The notes under the pieces were generated by a model, which worked only from the letters and a program-made list of their open reading frames with translations, searched no databases and had not been told where the DNA came from. Below, one piece after another: positions 34,572 to 45,466 of a stretch of 64,000 nt of DNA. A program made the position numbers and the translations under genes. The stretch's first letter is position 1, and every line of letters begins with the position of its first letter. This DNA comes from Drosophila miranda (taxonomy: Eukaryota > Arthropoda > Insecta > Diptera > Drosophilidae): assembly GCF_003369915.1 (NCBI RefSeq), contig NC_046674.1, positions 23,935,657 to 23,999,656 of the forward strand, in the 5' to 3' direction.

Positions 34572-37500
34572 AAAATGTGACAACTTTTCCAGCGCCAACG
34601 TAGTTATTTACAAGTGTTGAGCCACAAGATGTTTAAGTGGCCCTAACTGGGTTCTGCCACATGTGTCGAGCAGCCAGGAGCACAAAGAGGCCACCAGCAA
34701 CAACATGGTTGACAATTTCCAGTTGAACGCACAAAGCAGAGACGTCTCCTCCTGCTCCTGGCTGCTTGGGGCAGACCCCCCGCTCGGGTTCTGTTTGTGC
34801 TCCATCTGCTGATGCCTCCTCTGTCCTCTGTCGTCTGTCGTCTGTCGTGTCCTTTCCTATCTTGCTAAAATAATCGCCACAATAATCTGTCAACGACAGC
34901 TGTTGATGTCATAAAAACCTTTTGAAGATGTGAAGATGTCGTTGTTGTCCTTGTTGGGGCCCACATACCCCCCACACCATTTACATCCACCCTCAACAGG
35001 CTAATGATAATTTGCCACAATTTACACTCAAACCTGCCACAGCAACAGGACTCCCCCCAACCACAACCACTGGCCTTCCCCGCACTGTTGGCCCGGCCCC
35101 AAATGGCTGCGATAAAATCATTGATGAAGCCAGAAGCTAATTGAATGTTAATCGCTTGGCATTGACATTGCACGTGGCAGGCAGGCAGGCAGGCAGCCAA
35201 GCAGGCAGGAAGGGAGAACGAGAACCAGGGTTAAAAGATAGACAGGACAGAGAAAGGAAACCTGGAATCGAGTCGACACAGATGCGCAGATAAGGCTCAA
35301 AGGTAAGCGGTCAATTTGCATAAAGTAATGATAAATCAACAGCCAAGACGACCTTCGAAGGGCCGCTCGCCTCCTCCGCTCCCCCGCTCCCTCCACACAA
35401 CAACCAAATCCATTTGTTTTGTCCCGCAACAAGACTGCAAATAAAATACAAACAGTCTTTAAATTAAAAATTAAATTTTAATCAGCCTCGGAGCTCCGCG
35501 ATGCGTATCAGTGGAGGGCTGCCCTTTGTCTGCGTCTTCGTCTGCGTCTGCGTCTATGACATATCGCGATGGCTGTCGGGATGGGAAGGGATGGGATGAG
35601 ACGAGTCTGCTTTCTTTTCTACTTCAGCCCGAGTGGCTCTGGCATTTGTGCATTACTTTGTGGATAAGCGGAGCAATTTGTTTGCGCTGGCGAGGAGGGG
35701 AGCCTGGGCCTCATTGAGGAAGGGGAAATTCAAGGATCAAAATAAGTAGCGTTATTTCGGAGTATTCAAAGTTTATATTTCAGTTAATCATAAATATGAA
35801 GGCTTACAATACAATTCCTAACCTACAACAAATTATGGACCACTAGCTGCCGGGGCTATCGGCTTTGTTCAAAGGTTAAACATGTTTATCCCGAAGAAAG
35901 CTTACTATTTGGTTATGCCTCTGCGAACAATGTATTGGCTATTAGCACCCATAGAAACTGACGCGTGTACCGTGCCACGGAAAACATCTAAAACAGACAC
36001 AGGCCACAACAAGGCAACAAATCTACATACATTTGCTGCCTGCTGGCGAAATGTTTCTGTTGCAATGGCATGCTTCAACTGCGGCTGTCCCTGACAGCGG
36101 CAACATTAAACGCACTCACAGTTGCAAACTCAGACCAGGAACAGGGACTGGGACAGGGACGGCCCTTTTCTGGTTCTGCGGAGTCCACGTCCACGCCGGC
36201 ATACAGATACACGCCTAGATGCAAATGTAAATGCAAATGCAAATACAAATACAAATACAAATAGAAACGGACAGACACCAGAGCCCCATCAGATGCATCA
36301 ATTGTCTAATTGTTTGCCGAGACAGAGTCGTCATAATGTCCATCAAAATGCTGTGCCATGCCCTACAGTCAAGAATGCAGGGGAGAATGCGTGTCGTGTC
36401 CTTGTTCCGTCTAAATGTCTGTGACGGCGTCGTGTGACCCCAGCACTCATTCGCCTCAGATGTGGCATCCAGTGCGGCGTCTGCCAGTGAGGCAGGCAGT
36501 GAGTCAGGCAGTGAGGCCCGTGGGATAGGTAAATTTGATTTATGACTTATTATGCGTCTTATGTCCAGCCATAATTTAATTATACCAGTACACAGCCCTG
36601 TGCAGGGCCGTCTGCTACAGCACAAAACCGAAACGACTCTGTCTGCAGTTTTTCGCCCTGCCACACACCCATACACATGCCCACACACAGATAAATACAA
36701 AATCTGCCACACATAATGCTGTTATTTAAATCATGAAAATTCGCTTACCTAAATTGCATTGCAACAATGGCATGTCCTCGCTCGGCTACACTGGCGGAAA
36801 AGCTGTCCATCTGCAAGGACGAGAATACTCAGAACAGAAAAACTACTAAGAAAGGAATTCGAGGCAATGATTTTCCCTCAGTGTAGGCCTCCCTGCTTTT
36901 CTGTGTCATCTCTCCGGCAGCTTGGCCAAAAATTTAAGCCCAAATGTAAATGTAATTAAAGTGCAGTTAGGTCACACAGATACGAATGTATCTGTGTCTG
37001 TTTCTATAGAGATGCGAGTGTGCTTGGCATGCGAAATGAAATTGAAATAAATTATTGACTAATTGTCAACTCAGACAAGGACAATGTGGCACATCTTCTT
37101 CTTGCTGTCCGTGTGGGGCATGAGGAATGAAGCATGGGGCGTGTTTGCAATCAAATCGCAAATCAAAACCAAACAACAACAACAACAGCAACGACAGCTA
37201 ATTTGTCAGGGTAAAAGTAGAAGCCTGAGACACCCCTCACTCTACTCTTTTTGGCCACGTTTTCATTTAATTTAATTTGATTGTTCTTGTCTGGCCCATG
37301 GCCAATGGCCCCAGGGATGGATCAGCTCCATTGCATGTCTCATTAGTGTCACCTTAAAGAGGTCATCAAATTTAAATCGCCCCGCCCCGGCGCCTCCCAC
37401 TCGGGTGATGGCTTGAAGAGCCTTGGCGCCTCCACTCTACTCCAATCAAAATTTTGAGTTAACTTTAATTGGTGTAGGTTAAATGTGACTATGTCTGGTA

Positions 37501-38690
37501 ATCCAAGGTCAGATAAGCACTACAGAAGACAATTGTTACTCCGTTACCTGCAAAATACGCGTAGAAAAAAGTTCACTCAAGAAATGGCTCCAATTATATC
37601 AAAATTTGGTTATTCCTTTATAGATTAACGCTTTAAAAGAGAGAATTTTAATGATCCGATTGGTTAGGGTATCCCACACTTGAATCTGGCTCCCACTCCC
37701 ATCGAATGGCTTATGCAACCCGAGTGGTTCGCCTCATTCCCGCTCAAATATCACTGTCATAACAAGCATTAGATCTGTCGGGCCAAGATCTTTCTCTCTT
37801 TCTCTCCTTGCAGCGACCTGTCAATAGATCCCATTGAGTCCATTAAGTAAATGTTCGAGTACCTATGGATACATTATGGACACTATGGGCACTCTGCTCT
37901 TGGCAAATGTCAAGATTAAACTGGTTTTTGTGGACTGCGACTGGGACTGGAACTGAAACTGTGGCAGCATGTAAACGATTAATGTGCGGTGGCGTTGCGG
38001 ACCCGTTATGAGAGCATAAATATCCGTTAATTAACCGACGATGATAATAATAACAAGTGCAAAAGTAAACGCGTGACTGTCCGCGTGTTTTCGGGTTCGT
38101 GTCCGGCTGCCAATGGCCCCAACCGATTTCAATTTATATGGATTACATTTACGAGAGATAACGATAGCCCTTGCAGAGGGTATAATGAATATATAATAAG
38201 GGAAAGAAGCATTATTGATCCAACGGAAATCAACAGCCATCGTCATCGTATATCCAAGTTCAGATTTCTATATCATAAGCTAACTGCCGTTGGATTAATC
38301 TACAGAGAAGGGTATCTTCAGTTTCGGCTAGCCTTTCTCCCATTTGATAGATCTCTTTGGCTTCTGGTCCTGGGTTATTAAATCCAATTAAAGAGCCGTA
38401 ATGTAAAGCGCGAGTATACACGATACGGCCACGCCTCCGCGACTTATCGCAAAGCTGCTTAAAGCAGCCGCCCCTCCGACTCCGCCTACGCCCCCGCCAC
38501 TGCCCGCCGAAGGCCGATGACGTAGCGGAAAGCAGCTGCCAAAGTCTGATATAATGTCTGGTCTGGGGTCGAGCCCATTGTTCGATCCGTACCTATTCCG
38601 CTTAGCCCGCGCCGATTGAGGCCTGAGGTTAGGCTGCGGTCACCCGGAAGGTCTGCTCTGCTCATGTTTGACTTGCAACAATCGATCTTT
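34572..38690. other. Non-coding region, no supported gene
   Basis: Short ORFs only. GGCA repeats near 35177-35206, AAATAC/AAATGC-type repeats at 36220-36262 and a CAACAACAA tract near 37172 account for the longer frames. A poly(A) signal for the cuticle gene to the right lies at its edge (minus-strand AATAAA at 38693-38698). Confidence 0.5.
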
Positions 38691-38753
38691 GTTTTATTAA
38701 CAGACAACATTAACAAGAAGCTTTAACAATCTCTGCCTCCGCGGAGAGGTGGC

Positions 38754-39506
38754 CTAGAAACCCCAGTGGGTGCCGAATCCATCGAAGCTCATGTGCGAGA
38801 CGCTGGTGGCGGGCGAGTACTGGACGGTCTGGGCGCTGCCGTAGCTGGACACTCCCAAAGCGGGGGCATTGTGGGTGTAGGTGGTGGCAGAGGGTCCGTG
38901 GTTCACATTAGTAGTGGCCAGGGGAGCGGCATAGGACACAGTCTTGGCCAGAACGGGAGCGGGAGCAGCATAGACAGCCTTAGTCATGACGGGAGCTGGG
39001 GCGTACACAGGAGCAGGAGCGGAGTACACGGTCTTGGCCAGAACTGGAGCGGGCGCAGAGTACACGGTCTTGGCATAGACAGGAGCTGGAGCGGCGTACA
39101 CCTGAGCCGGGGCATAGACTGGAGCAGGAGCAGAATACACAGACTTGGCCAGAACTGGGGCAGGAGCAGCATACACAGTCTTCTGTACAACCGGGGCGTG
39201 AACAAGGGTCTTGGCCACTACAGGCGTGGCCTGGGTGTACAGCGGAGCAGCATAGGTGGTCTTGGCCACGGCCGGGGTGTAGACATTGTTCTGGATGCGA
39301 GTGTCGCTCTTGCGCACGCTGGAGTAGGGCGTATCGACGGCCTTCGAGTAACTGGATACAGTGCCGGCGAAGGAGCGGACCACGTTTTGCTGGGTGGAGG
39401 CTACTGCGTCCACAGACGGGTTGGCTACGGCCACGTGGCTGGCCAGGAGGCCGGCTTGGGCGTAGGCCACCAGGGCGCAGAGGGTGATGAGGTAGCGGAA
39501 GGCCAT
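38754..39506 (-). CDS. CPFL/retinin-type cuticular protein
   Basis: Single exon, 250 residues, minus strand. I chose the ATG at 39506 over the in-frame one at 39635 because the core promoter (TATA 39616-39609, initiator near 39583) lies between them. The signal peptide is MAFRYLITLCALVAYAQA. Residues about 38-78 carry STQQNVVRSFAGTVSSYSKA, TPYSSV and DTRIQNNVYTP, the block shared with the other two cuticle genes. The centre is built of YSAPAPV/YAAPAPV(L)AKT repeats, typical of extended cuticle proteins, and the C-terminus is SHMSFDGFGTHWGF. AATAAA is at 38698-38693. It is divergent from, and paralogous to, the gene at 41095; together they likely correspond to CG8541 and CG8543 of D. melanogaster (from memory of the CPFL pair at this locus). 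Confidence 0.85.
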   Translation of the reverse strand: MAFRYLITLCALVAYAQAGLLASHVAVANPSVDAVASTQQNVVRSFAGTVSSYSKAVDTPYSSVRKSDTRIQNNVYTPAVAKTTYAAPLYTQATPVVAKTLVHAPVVQKTVYAAPAPVLAKSVYSAPAPVYAPAQVYAAPAPVYAKTVYSAPAPVLAKTVYSAPAPVYAPAPVMTKAVYAAPAPVLAKTVSYAAPLATTNVNHGPSATTYTHNAPALGVSSYGSAQTVQYSPATSVSHMSFDGFGTHWGF

Positions 39507-39577
39507 GTTGTGGATAGTGACTGGCGGATCGGTGAGAGACGAGTCTGAAGAAGCGGATGGCAGGCTGGCTGGGCTGC

Positions 39578-39616
39578 GACTGATGCTGATCTGGCCGAAA
39601 TGTTGCGGCTTATATA
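39578..39616 (-). promoter_or_regulatory. Core promoter of the minus-strand cuticle gene
   Basis: On the minus strand TATATAAG (39616-39609) is followed by a TCAGTC initiator (39583-39578), 33 bases from the first T of the TATA box. Confidence 0.65.
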
Positions 39617-39619
39617 CGC

Positions 39620-40985
39620 GTCGGACGCGTGCCAATCCACTGGTTCGCGGTGCGCTTTTTGGCTATTGGTAATTGGAAATTGGTAATTGAACTGCCCACA
39701 AAGCGATGCCTGTTCACCTGTCCGCTGAGTGATTGGCGCAATTTCTCGAAAGCCAATTTGCTCACATAAATTAAACGCGGTAATTAGGCTTAGGGGCGAT
39801 GCGTTCAGGGCCCCCAGTGTAAAATTAATAACAATTTGCCAAAAGAGCGCAAACGGAAGAGCCAGGCCAAAATAATCACAAAATTTGTAGCTGTTGCCGG
39901 AGCGGTAGGTGTAGCTGTTGCTGCCCCAAAGAGTCGCATCCCAAGTTGGCAACACAATTCAATTTGGAGCAGCGTCAACTTTGGTAATTTCAATAAATAT
40001 TCATCATGCGCTCCGTGAGCAGCGGAGCTGGGAAATTCATTTCCCAAACTTGCGAAAAACAAAAAGAACTCCCGGGGAGGTGGACCTACAAGACAGAGAA
40101 GCAGTCCTTAGAACCGAAATGCTAGATGCCCTATCCCAAAGACGTAAGTCTTATCTAATGAGGTAGGAAACATTGGGTTGTTTTTTTGATCATTTGCGGG
40201 AGATTCTGATTTATCGGGAATTAAGTTTTGTGTAGTATATTTACGCGCATAAGAGATCCAAGTTTGGTTTTATTCCTTGCCACAGATTCTCTGTATATCC
40301 CATGATGATATTCGATCTTTTCCTTCCCTTTCCCCAAAGCATCACATCTGCATTCCTCCCCCCAGTCTCCGATGTCCCTCTTGAAGGGCACAACAACTTC
40401 TCAAACTCTCTTGGAATAAAAACAAACAAAAATCATAAACAAGTCGCTGCCACCAACGCCCCAATTGTGGCACCAACCCCCCGCTGATAAAAAAATTGGC
40501 ACAACATCCGAGGGGGAACATCCCCCTCGATAGACAAGGTGCAGAGGGGGCATATTTGCTGCTTGAGTTGAACTCAATTTAATGGAAAAATACGCCGAGC
40601 AAATAAAAGTTTTTCGCTGTCGTTTCTTTTGGCTGCTTTGGAAAATTTATGAGCTGATGATAGTATTCAAAATAATTCACTTTCCCGCCGAAGTGTGAGG
40701 CAGGAGCTTCTCAGCTGGCCTCCAGTTCACTTACGAAGAGATGGGCAGGGCACAAAGGTGAAGAGAGAGAGAGAGAGAGAGACATGGTTTCCGCGCAGTC
40801 ATTTGTCGACCCATTGAACCAGTTTTGGGCCTGGCTCTGTCTCTGGGTCTCTACGAGTACACGTCGAAGCGGCTTAGGCCTAAGTCAATCTGTCACACAC
40901 ATACAGAGACCCTCAGAGCCACATTCGACTCGATGGCCGTGAAACTTGGCAATAGGTTCGAGGTTTTGTCGGTTTTTGTCAGTTT
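39620..40985. other. Shared upstream region of the divergent cuticle genes
   Basis: About 1.4 kb between two outward-facing promoters, with no supported gene. It is a likely location for shared epidermal enhancers. A (GA)n tract lies at 40762-40782. Confidence 0.5.
40762..40782. repeat. (GA)n microsatellite / possible GAGA-factor site
   Basis: About ten GA units, 208-228 bp upstream of the TATA box of the plus-strand cuticle gene. Long GA tracts are bound by GAGA factor in Drosophila, so a promoter role is possible. Confidence 0.6.
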
Positions 40986-40989
40986 TGGC

Positions 40990-41026
40990 TATAAAAACTG
41001 CGAAATCGAAGCAGTTAGGCATCAGT
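40990..41026 (+). promoter_or_regulatory. Core promoter of the plus-strand cuticle gene
   Basis: TATAAAAA at 40990-40997 and TCAGT at 41022-41026, the canonical TATA-Inr spacing. The ATG follows at 41095. Confidence 0.7.
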
Positions 41027-41094
41027 AGCAACTACAGCTCTATTCCATCATCAGTTCCAGTTCCCATTCGAAGCTCAAACCAACTCCTTCAGCC

Positions 41095-41739
41095 ATGGCA
41101 TTCAAGTACGTCCTGTTGTCCTTCTGCGCTCTGATGGGTGCGACCAGCGCCGGTTTCGTGGCTCCAGCCACCACCTATGCCGCAGTTCCTGTGGTGGCCA
41201 AGCTGGCCCAGCCCCACTACGATGCCGTGGGCACCACCCAGCAGAACGTGGTCCGCTCCTTCGGCGGCACCGTCTCCACCTACTCTAAGAACGTGGTCAC
41301 CCCCTACTCGAGCGTGAGCAAAGTGGACTCCCGCATCACCAACAACGTCTACACCCCCAAGACCCTGTACTCTGCCCCCGCTCCAGTAATCACCAAGTCC
41401 ATCTATGCCGCTGCTCCTGCTCCAGTCTATGCCCCAGCTCCAGTCTATGCCAAGACAGTGTACTCTGCTCCCGCCCCAGTTCTGGCCAAGACCGTGTACT
41501 CTGCGCCCGCCCCAGTTCTGGCCAAGACCGTGTACTCCGCTCCTGCTCCAGTGTACGCTCCAGCTCCCGTCGTGACCAAAGCTGTCTATGCTGCTCCAGC
41601 TCCGGTGTATGCCGCCCCTGCCCCCGTCTACGCCAAGACCTACGCCGCCGCAGCGCCCACTGCCTTCGTCAAGTACTCGCCCGCCGCTGTGGTCTCCCAC
41701 GCCAGCTTCGATGGCTTTGGCTCCCACTGGGGATACTAA
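41095..41739 (+). CDS. CPFL/retinin-type cuticular protein
   Basis: Single exon, 214 residues, secreted (signal MAFKYVLLSFCALMGATSAG). Residues about 43-82 hold TTQQNVVRSFGGTVSTYSKN, TPYSSVSKVDSRITNNVYTP, the family block. The middle is made of YSAPAPV(L/I)(A/T)KT and YAPAPV units, and the C-terminus is SHASFDGFGSHWGY. There is no R&R chitin-binding domain, so it likely acts in cuticle layers by protein-protein interactions. AATAAA is at 41814-41819. It is the divergent partner of the gene at 38754. It probably corresponds to CG8543 (similar length as I recall); the assignment of the two names within the pair is tentative. Confidence 0.87.
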   Translation: MAFKYVLLSFCALMGATSAGFVAPATTYAAVPVVAKLAQPHYDAVGTTQQNVVRSFGGTVSTYSKNVVTPYSSVSKVDSRITNNVYTPKTLYSAPAPVITKSIYAAAPAPVYAPAPVYAKTVYSAPAPVLAKTVYSAPAPVLAKTVYSAPAPVYAPAPVVTKAVYAAPAPVYAAPAPVYAKTYAAAAPTAFVKYSPAAVVSHASFDGFGSHWGY

Positions 41740-41824
41740 GCGGAAAGGAATGGGTACTCCTGAGGAGAGTCCTGCTGACCGCCCGTTGACACTTTGTTGA
41801 TTTGTTCGTACGCAATAAAAAGCT

Positions 41825-43245
41825 TCCAGTAGTCGCATAAAACACGCACTCGCTTTTAAGCTAATTAGGGGAATGGGAACGCCAAGGGTACGGGAACACA
41901 GATGAGGAACGGGGTGATGGGACCCACAAAGGTCCGTGCACATGTTGCGCTAATTAAAATGTTCCAGAGAATCAATGATAGCCAGTAAGGTGAGTGGTGA
42001 GTGAGTTCCCAAAGGGTGGGTCTCATTTTCAGGATAAACCTTTTTGGTGCTGGCGGGTGGCAGAGTTTCCTTTCAGAATGATAATAGAGTCATCCAGTAG
42101 AAGCCTCCCAAAGCTCAGTGAAACACAGTTTCTAGACTCCGTTCGAGATCTCATAAGTAACCCAAACTTAAAACTCGATGTACCTTCAATTCTTAACTGT
42201 TTTGTGGTATAGCACTTTCACACTTTCCATTTCAATGTGTATTTCCCTAGGTCCTGCCATTTGTCTAGCGTTAAATGGGGCGTATGTGTGCCAAGTAATT
42301 CTATGCCCATTCCATTTCATCCCACATTGCAATACCCTGAAAACTGTGGCGTCTCTGTCTGTGTCTGTCTGTGGATCTCCACATAGTACTCTCATCCCCG
42401 TTGGACTATTTTTTTCCCCCAAATATTTAGTGCAAAACTTTCTGTTTGTCTTTGTGGGCAGGGTGCCGCAAAAAATTGTTGGCCAAAGTTTAATGAGCCA
42501 CATGACCCTTTGGTGTTCAGTTCGGTTCAGGCCCTGCCTTTGCCGCCATAAACTTTGGATGGGTTGCTCCTTCAGCAGCTTGACCAGAGTGTTGTTAGGG
42601 TTATGGGGATGGCGGTGGCGGTGGCGGTGGCTAAAAAGTTTCCGCTAGAACACCCATACGTATAAAAAAGGCATTAACGATGGGGGCCGGAGCAAACTAT
42701 TTAGCCATAAAGTTGGTCGTTCCGCTGGACAATTTTGTATGCATATTTTATGGATTTTCAAATGCTGCAAAATTGTTTTCCACGACCAGAATTTAATGTT
42801 GACAACAATAAAATTTATGTACGGACATAAAAGAGGAATAAACTCGTGATGGGGGAGATGTGGGCTGGTGTGGGTGGATTTGGATTGTCCTTGAATATTT
42901 GCCGCTTAGCTGCATTTGCATATTGTTGCGATTCGAGTCGAGATCTCCGTGTCCGTGTCCGTGTCCGTGTCCAAATCCCTGGCTATCCCTTGGCATTTGC
43001 AATACTTTTTCAATCGCCCCGACATGCTTTGTTGATTTCTTTATTGGCTCATCCATATGCATGCCGGACACTGGACTCGGGACATTGAATCGCTTTCGGC
43101 AGACTCAAGAGGAGACTCGAGTGTTTATCGTTATTGATTGCATCTGGTGAAATATGAGAAATCCAGGCAGAGTCCAATCCAATTTGTCCCGCATGCCAGT
43201 CCCAATTCCAGACCGAATCCCAAAACCGAATGCAAATGCAATTTG
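41825..43245. other. Intergenic region, no supported gene
   Basis: Contains GGCGGT repeats at about 42611-42629 and GTCCGT repeats at about 42948-42972. Short ORFs only. Confidence 0.55.
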
Positions 43246-43248
43246 TTA

Positions 43249-44304
43249 TTACGGCGGTAGGTGGAGAAGCGCAGTTGTCAGTGCTCTCAGGGAGCGGGCT
43301 TCAACCAGGTTGCGCTCCAGGTACTTCCTGTGGAGGAGGATGGCCACAATCAGGACGTACTGAAAACGAGGCTTTGAATACTTTGATGGCGCAAAATGTA
43401 TGGCGTATGATTTTCCTCTCACCTGAGAGGCGATTGATGCCAGCTCGGTGATGGCCAAGTCAGAGGGCGTACTCTTCTTAGTCGCACAGCCAGACTTGTA
43501 CAAGTCCTGGGACATCATACTGCGGTGCTTAAAGCAGCTACTGGGCACCAAGTCCTTGTTGTAGGTGTAGTCATCGGGTCCCATCATGCCGCAGCACTCG
43601 AACTGCGTAAAATTATCATCATCGAATATCAAAGGGAAGCAGCGATATGGGAATGAGGATGAGGAACATAGTATCACCTTATTCTCGTAGTACTCCAGAC
43701 TCATGTGTCGTTTCCAGATGACTTCGATGTCGTGGATAAGGGGGTACTCATGAGTCAGCAGGATGATCATCATCATCTGCAGCCATGTTGCCAGGAACAT
43801 CAACATTACGACCTGCAAACAATAATCGAAGACGATTCATTGCGTACTGATTGGATGGGATTCGACTCACAATTCGCAGCCCATTGGCACTCTGCTTAAG
43901 CACCACGACGGCGATCACGCATAGCAGAAATATGACCAGAGCCCCCACTGCCATCAGTATGAGCTGGTATTGCAGGAATATGCACCGACCGCACCCACTG
44001 ATCTTAGAGATCGTCTTCATATAGATCAGCATGTCCGCTATGTTCAAGGCCTGTACGATATCCAATCAAGGTGCTGCTAGCACGGAATTCTACCACTACC
44101 ACATCGGCTGGAATAACTCACCAAACAGGCGCTTATGAGACCGTACATGACCCATTGACAAATTGATAACTTCCAAGTTCTGCGTATTTTCCTCTTGGCT
44201 GACGCGACTTCCTCTTCCGAAATATCTGGAGCCGGCACAGTTAGCGGTCTTTTTGATAGTCCGAAACTTTGAATTTTCTCTCTGATTTGTATTGTTGCTT
44301 CCAT
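43249..44304 (-). CDS. Tetraspanin
   Basis: Five exons read leftward, all phase 0: 44304-44122, 44050-43871, 43812-43678, 43602-43423, 43359-43249; 262 residues. Four-pass membrane scaffold protein that organises other membrane proteins into microdomains. Membrane segments are at about 46-71, 90-112, 121-143 and 215-236. The large extracellular loop (144-214) carries the diagnostic CCG (169-171), PSSC (186-189) and a further Cys at 205, the usual tetraspanin cysteines. The cytoplasmic N-terminus (about 45 residues) is longer than typical. The C-terminal tail (RKYLERNLVEARSLRALTTA) is basic. Introns are 58-75 bp. The locus suggests Tsp66A; that name is inferred from position, not sequence search. 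Confidence 0.8.
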
Positions 44305-45437
44305 TTCAATTCAAATCAGCAATGAAATAGGAAATGACATATCCGCCTCTCAGATACTGATCATTCACTTGTCCCTGCGCTGCACAACTCGGTGAAAGTG
44401 CGGAGCTGACAACTCTTTTTTGCAGGTATCCCCATTTCAGGGATGAGATGATTACCCGCTGCACTCATCCGCTGAAGCTCTGCCAAGCACTTAAAGAGAT
44501 CTCTGGAATTTGCATAGATTTAACTTGGCAGCGTTTCATCGTGCCGGCATTCATCTTCAGCCACGTTGACCAAGGATGGGATTCCGGATTGGGCATGGGG
44601 ATGGGCATGGGGTCGAACTAAAACTACACAAAAACAGAGACATGCATAGGGAAATACATGGCAAGCTTCTATGGAATTTTTTAATCAAACAGTTGCCATT
44701 AATTACTGCGAAATTCTGTAGCCACATAACAGACATTTTTTCGACAGGCAGCCGCTGGAATGAATGAAAAGAAAGCTGAATCGTGCAATGGAAAGGAGCA
44801 AATAAAGCGTTGCCAAGCTGCCAAGGCGTGTGCCCCCTGTCCTCATGTGTGTGTGTGTGTTTGTGTGTGTGATTTGCCGAGATTTCCACCGACTAGAGGA
44901 TACCCTCTGCTCAAAGTAAGCTGATAGCCATCTAATGGGAATGGAATACACCCTTGTCCCCTACGAATACTGGGTACAAAGAGAATGCCAAGAGGCAACC
45001 ACAGCCAGTCCGTGCTCCGGCGCTAGAGTCGCCACCAGTGCAGCAGCACCCGCATCCGAGGCAGAGACTGTGGCAGAGGGCAGCAACTAAAAATCAAATT
45101 AGGTGCAAACGAGCAACCGTCAGCGGCAGGCGGCCTCTGGGTGGGAGTGAATGCTGTGGAAACCATAATAAAAAAGAATGGGTAGTGGGTCTGTGTTCAG
45201 GGTTCCAGGTTCTGGGCGTGGGCGTGGGCGTGGGCGTGTCGCGGTTGCGTTTTGTAATGAATAATTTATAATGCGCCCCTCGTTGTTTTACTTGTTGTGT
45301 GTTTTTGTTTGCAGCTTTTAGTTGAGATTAAAATTTTGTGGTTTTGCACTCGAGCCTCGAGTTAAAGTTCTTTTCAGCGAATTGTAAGTTCTGCCACGAC
45401 TTCGAAGGAAGCATTCTGAGGATACCCCAGAAAGAAT

Positions 45438-45466
45438 GGCTGGCTGGCTGGCTGGCTGGCTGGCTG
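45438..45466. repeat. (GGCT)n microsatellite
   Basis: Seven uninterrupted GGCT units. Confidence 0.9.

Noticed and set aside
38766-39548. 260-codon ORF opposite the minus-strand cuticle gene
   Set aside because: Gly/Ser-rich shadow of the Ala-Pro repeat codons.
41089-41943. 284-codon ORF opposite the plus-strand cuticle gene
   Set aside because: Same repeat-shadow effect; the plus strand has the signal peptide and promoter.
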